This document shows positions 62,301 through 64,000 of a DNA stretch of 64,000 bases, in pieces (the first letter of the stretch is position 1; each line of letters opens with the position of its first letter). The stretch covers positions 1,424,501 to 1,488,500 of the forward strand of contig NZ_CP126101.1 of the NCBI RefSeq assembly GCF_030123245.1. The letters are read 5' to 3'. The notes below the pieces were generated by a model, which had not been told where the DNA came from, searched no databases, and worked only from the letters and a program-made list of their open reading frames with translations. Source of the stretch: Lysinibacillus pakistanensis. Lineage in GTDB: Bacteria; Bacillota; Bacilli; Bacillales_A; Planococcaceae. A program made the translations under genes and the position numbers.

Positions 62301-63947
62301 ATGTCGATAACAGAACTTCATAAAGATGAACATTTTTTTCTTGTCAAAAATGAGGAAGTAATTGTAAAAAGTGATATCCAAATAGAGCTGCTTGAAAAAA
62401 TGATAAAAAAGTATAGTAAAGGGACAGAAACATATGAGGTAGAAGGCTATTTTATTCATGTATTAGAGACTTCACAGGGTAGCTTATTTAATATTAGACC
62501 ATTAACGCAGTTTAGCCATTTTGATTTTATGAATCCTTTATCAAACAAAGTATTAAATTCCATATCAGATGGCATTACCATATGTGATAGCGATGGGAAA
62601 ATATTATTTCAAAATGATATTGATATCGAAATTGTCGGTATTAATTTAATGGGAAGATATGCAAAAGACGCTATAGCTGAAGGATTAATGAGTGATTCTA
62701 TATCCATGAAAGTCATCGAATCGAAAGAAAAAGTAACCATACTGCAAACGTTCATTAATGGAAAATGCTTTTTAGTGACGGGCAAGCCAATATTTGATGA
62801 AAAGGGTGAGTTGCAATACGTAGTAGCCATTACACGTGATATGACCCAGTTAAAATTACTAGAGACAGAAGTGAAAAAATTAGAGGTTCAAAACGAAAAT
62901 TTTAAAAATAAGCTACAAGCATTACATAATAAAGAGGCGACAACAAGTAGTTTAATCGCTGTATCTCCTGCAATGATGGATGTTGTAAATCGCGTGATGA
63001 GGATTGCGGAGGTAGATTCTACTGTATTAATTGGTGGTGAATCGGGCGTTGGTAAAGAAGAAATTACAAAGCTAATTCATGCAAATAGTAGACGTAGCCA
63101 TAAGCAAATATTAACGATTAACTGTAGTGCAATACCTGAAAATCTATTAGAAACCGAGCTTTTTGGCTATGAGGGAGGAGCATTTACAGGAGCGTCTAGA
63201 GGTGGGAAGGCTGGGTTATTTGAAATTGCGTCAGGTGGTACAGTATTTTTAGATGAAATTGGAGAGATGCCTTTGCTACTACAGGCAAAATTATTACGTG
63301 TGCTCCAAGAGTCAGAGGTTCAACGTATTGGTAGTGGGAGGCCTATTTCTATTGATGTCCGCATCATTGCAGCAACGAATCGCAATTTGGCAGAAATGGT
63401 GAGACAAGGTAGTTTCCGTGAGGATTTATATTATCGTTTAAATATTATCCCCATTGAAATTCCACCATTAAGACAACGTCGTCAGGATATTATTCCACTA
63501 GTCCATCATTTTTTAGCTGTCATTGGAGAGAAATACGGGATTCATCGAACAATTGAGTCATCGGCCATGAAAATATTAGTGTCCTATGATTGGCCAGGAA
63601 ATATACGTCAGCTTAAAAATATGGTGGAACGAATTTGCTTATTAGCTACACAACCAGAAATAACAGTATATACAGTACAACAAGAATTAGATTGTAATAC
63701 AACGAATATTCGTGATATCGAAAATGCGGAGCAACTACCTAAGTTACAGGAATCAGCTGTTACAACCATGTTTAGTGGCACATTAAAGGAGCAAGTAGCT
63801 GCTTTTGAAAAGCAAATTATTAAGCAGGCATTGTCTAAATATCCAAGTATTAGGCAGGCAGCCAAATCACTTGGCTGTGATCAGTCAACATTAGTACGTA
63901 AAATTCAAAAATTCCAATTAACAAGGCATATTTCTTATAAGGAGTAG
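62301..63947 (+). CDS. Sigma-54-dependent transcriptional activator (PAS-AAA-HTH)
   Basis: A 548-residue enhancer-binding protein. An N-terminal sensory region and a PAS domain (about 75-195, [28 protein letters not shown]) lead through a coiled coil to an intact AAA+ domain: Walker A GESGVGKE, the sigma-54 loop GGAFTGA, Walker [18 protein letters not shown] and [10 protein letters not shown] Fis-type HTH ends the protein ([20 protein letters not shown]). GAGAGGAAG supports ATG 62301 over GTG 62292. It probably works with RpoN on the permease upstream and/or genes beyond the window. Its own leader is built of repeats C and D. Confidence 0.93.
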   Translation: MSITELHKDEHFFLVKNEEVIVKSDIQIELLEKMIKKYSKGTETYEVEGYFIHVLETSQGSLFNIRPLTQFSHFDFMNPLSNKVLNSISDGITICDSDGKILFQNDIDIEIVGINLMGRYAKDAIAEGLMSDSISMKVIESKEKVTILQTFINGKCFLVTGKPIFDEKGELQYVVAITRDMTQLKLLETEVKKLEVQNENFKNKLQALHNKEATTSSLIAVSPAMMDVVNRVMRIAEVDSTVLIGGESGVGKEEITKLIHANSRRSHKQILTINCSAIPENLLETELFGYEGGAFTGASRGGKAGLFEIASGGTVFLDEIGEMPLLLQAKLLRVLQESEVQRIGSGRPISIDVRIIAATNRNLAEMVRQGSFREDLYYRLNIIPIEIPPLRQRRQDIIPLVHHFLAVIGEKYGIHRTIESSAMKILVSYDWPGNIRQLKNMVERICLLATQPEITVYTVQQELDCNTTNIRDIENAEQLPKLQESAVTTMFSGTLKEQVAAFEKQIIKQALSKYPSIRQAAKSLGCDQSTLVRKIQKFQLTRHISYKE

Positions 63948-64000
63948 TGATGTATTTTTACATCAAATTTTCTTTTTTGCATAGTAAATGGTGATAACGC
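63948..64000 (+). other. Window end: inverted repeat after the activator gene
   Basis: TGATGTA (63949-63955) and TACATCA (63960-63966) form a 7-bp stem followed by T-rich sequence, a probable terminator. The remaining bases show no gene. Confidence 0.5.

Overview
The window reads as chromosome of a low-GC, endospore-forming Firmicute of the Bacillaceae/Planococcaceae, most like Lysinibacillus. This follows from AT-rich codon use, strong AGGAGG-type ribosome sites, spoIIA/sigF/spoVAF sporulation genes, and close protein similarity and gene order to the Bacillus subtilis fur-to-ribU segment. The genus is an inference; no rRNA is present.

Left part (1-24.4 kb) is conserved core: a SpoIIM-like membrane protein, fur, xerD, deoB, pdp, spoIIAA-spoIIAB-sigF-spoVAF, lysA, ribT, ypuF, scpA-scpB, dacB, rluB, resABC, resDE, sigX-rsiX, then an FMN riboswitch with ribU. 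Against the B. subtilis order several pieces are missing: pupG, dacF, spoVAA to spoVAE, spmAB and the local rib operon. The DacF/DacB-type carboxypeptidase sits only at the dacB position.

Middle part (24.4-48.5 kb) is accessory: a sodium:neurotransmitter-type symporter; a four-gene partner-switching module (receiver-PP2C phosphatase, HATPase kinase, methyl-accepting sensor, STAS protein); a GlnR-box-controlled glnA followed by two small proteins; an AraC/GyrI-like regulator; acetyltransferases (one live, one decayed); a phospholipase A2-like small protein; a DUF418 membrane protein; a proline catabolic set (rocA/putC, putB) around a degenerate sigma-54-type activator; a YbaK deacylase; a membrane-anchored PstS-like protein; a guanidine-I riboswitch with its ykkCD exporter; and opuA glycine betaine genes behind a BusR-like GntR-RCK_C regulator.

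Right part (48.5-64 kb) holds a four-gene cluster built on riboflavin-type enzymes but without an FMN riboswitch or the remaining riboflavin genes; an acyl-CoA catabolic operon with an IclR regulator; rpoN; an amino-acid permease with a good sigma-54 promoter; and an intact sigma-54 activator.

The most unusual non-coding content is a family of structured dispersed repeats (five copies, each pointing at the start of a downstream gene). Some have been invaded by expanding 45-bp tandem units. In addition there are three 21-bp-period repeats that encode charged heptads. The strongest candidates for undescribed biology are the 48.8-52.3 kb pyrimidine/flavin-type cluster, the dispersed repeat family, the partner-switching module with its own methyl-accepting sensor, and the ATPase-dead activator of proline catabolism.
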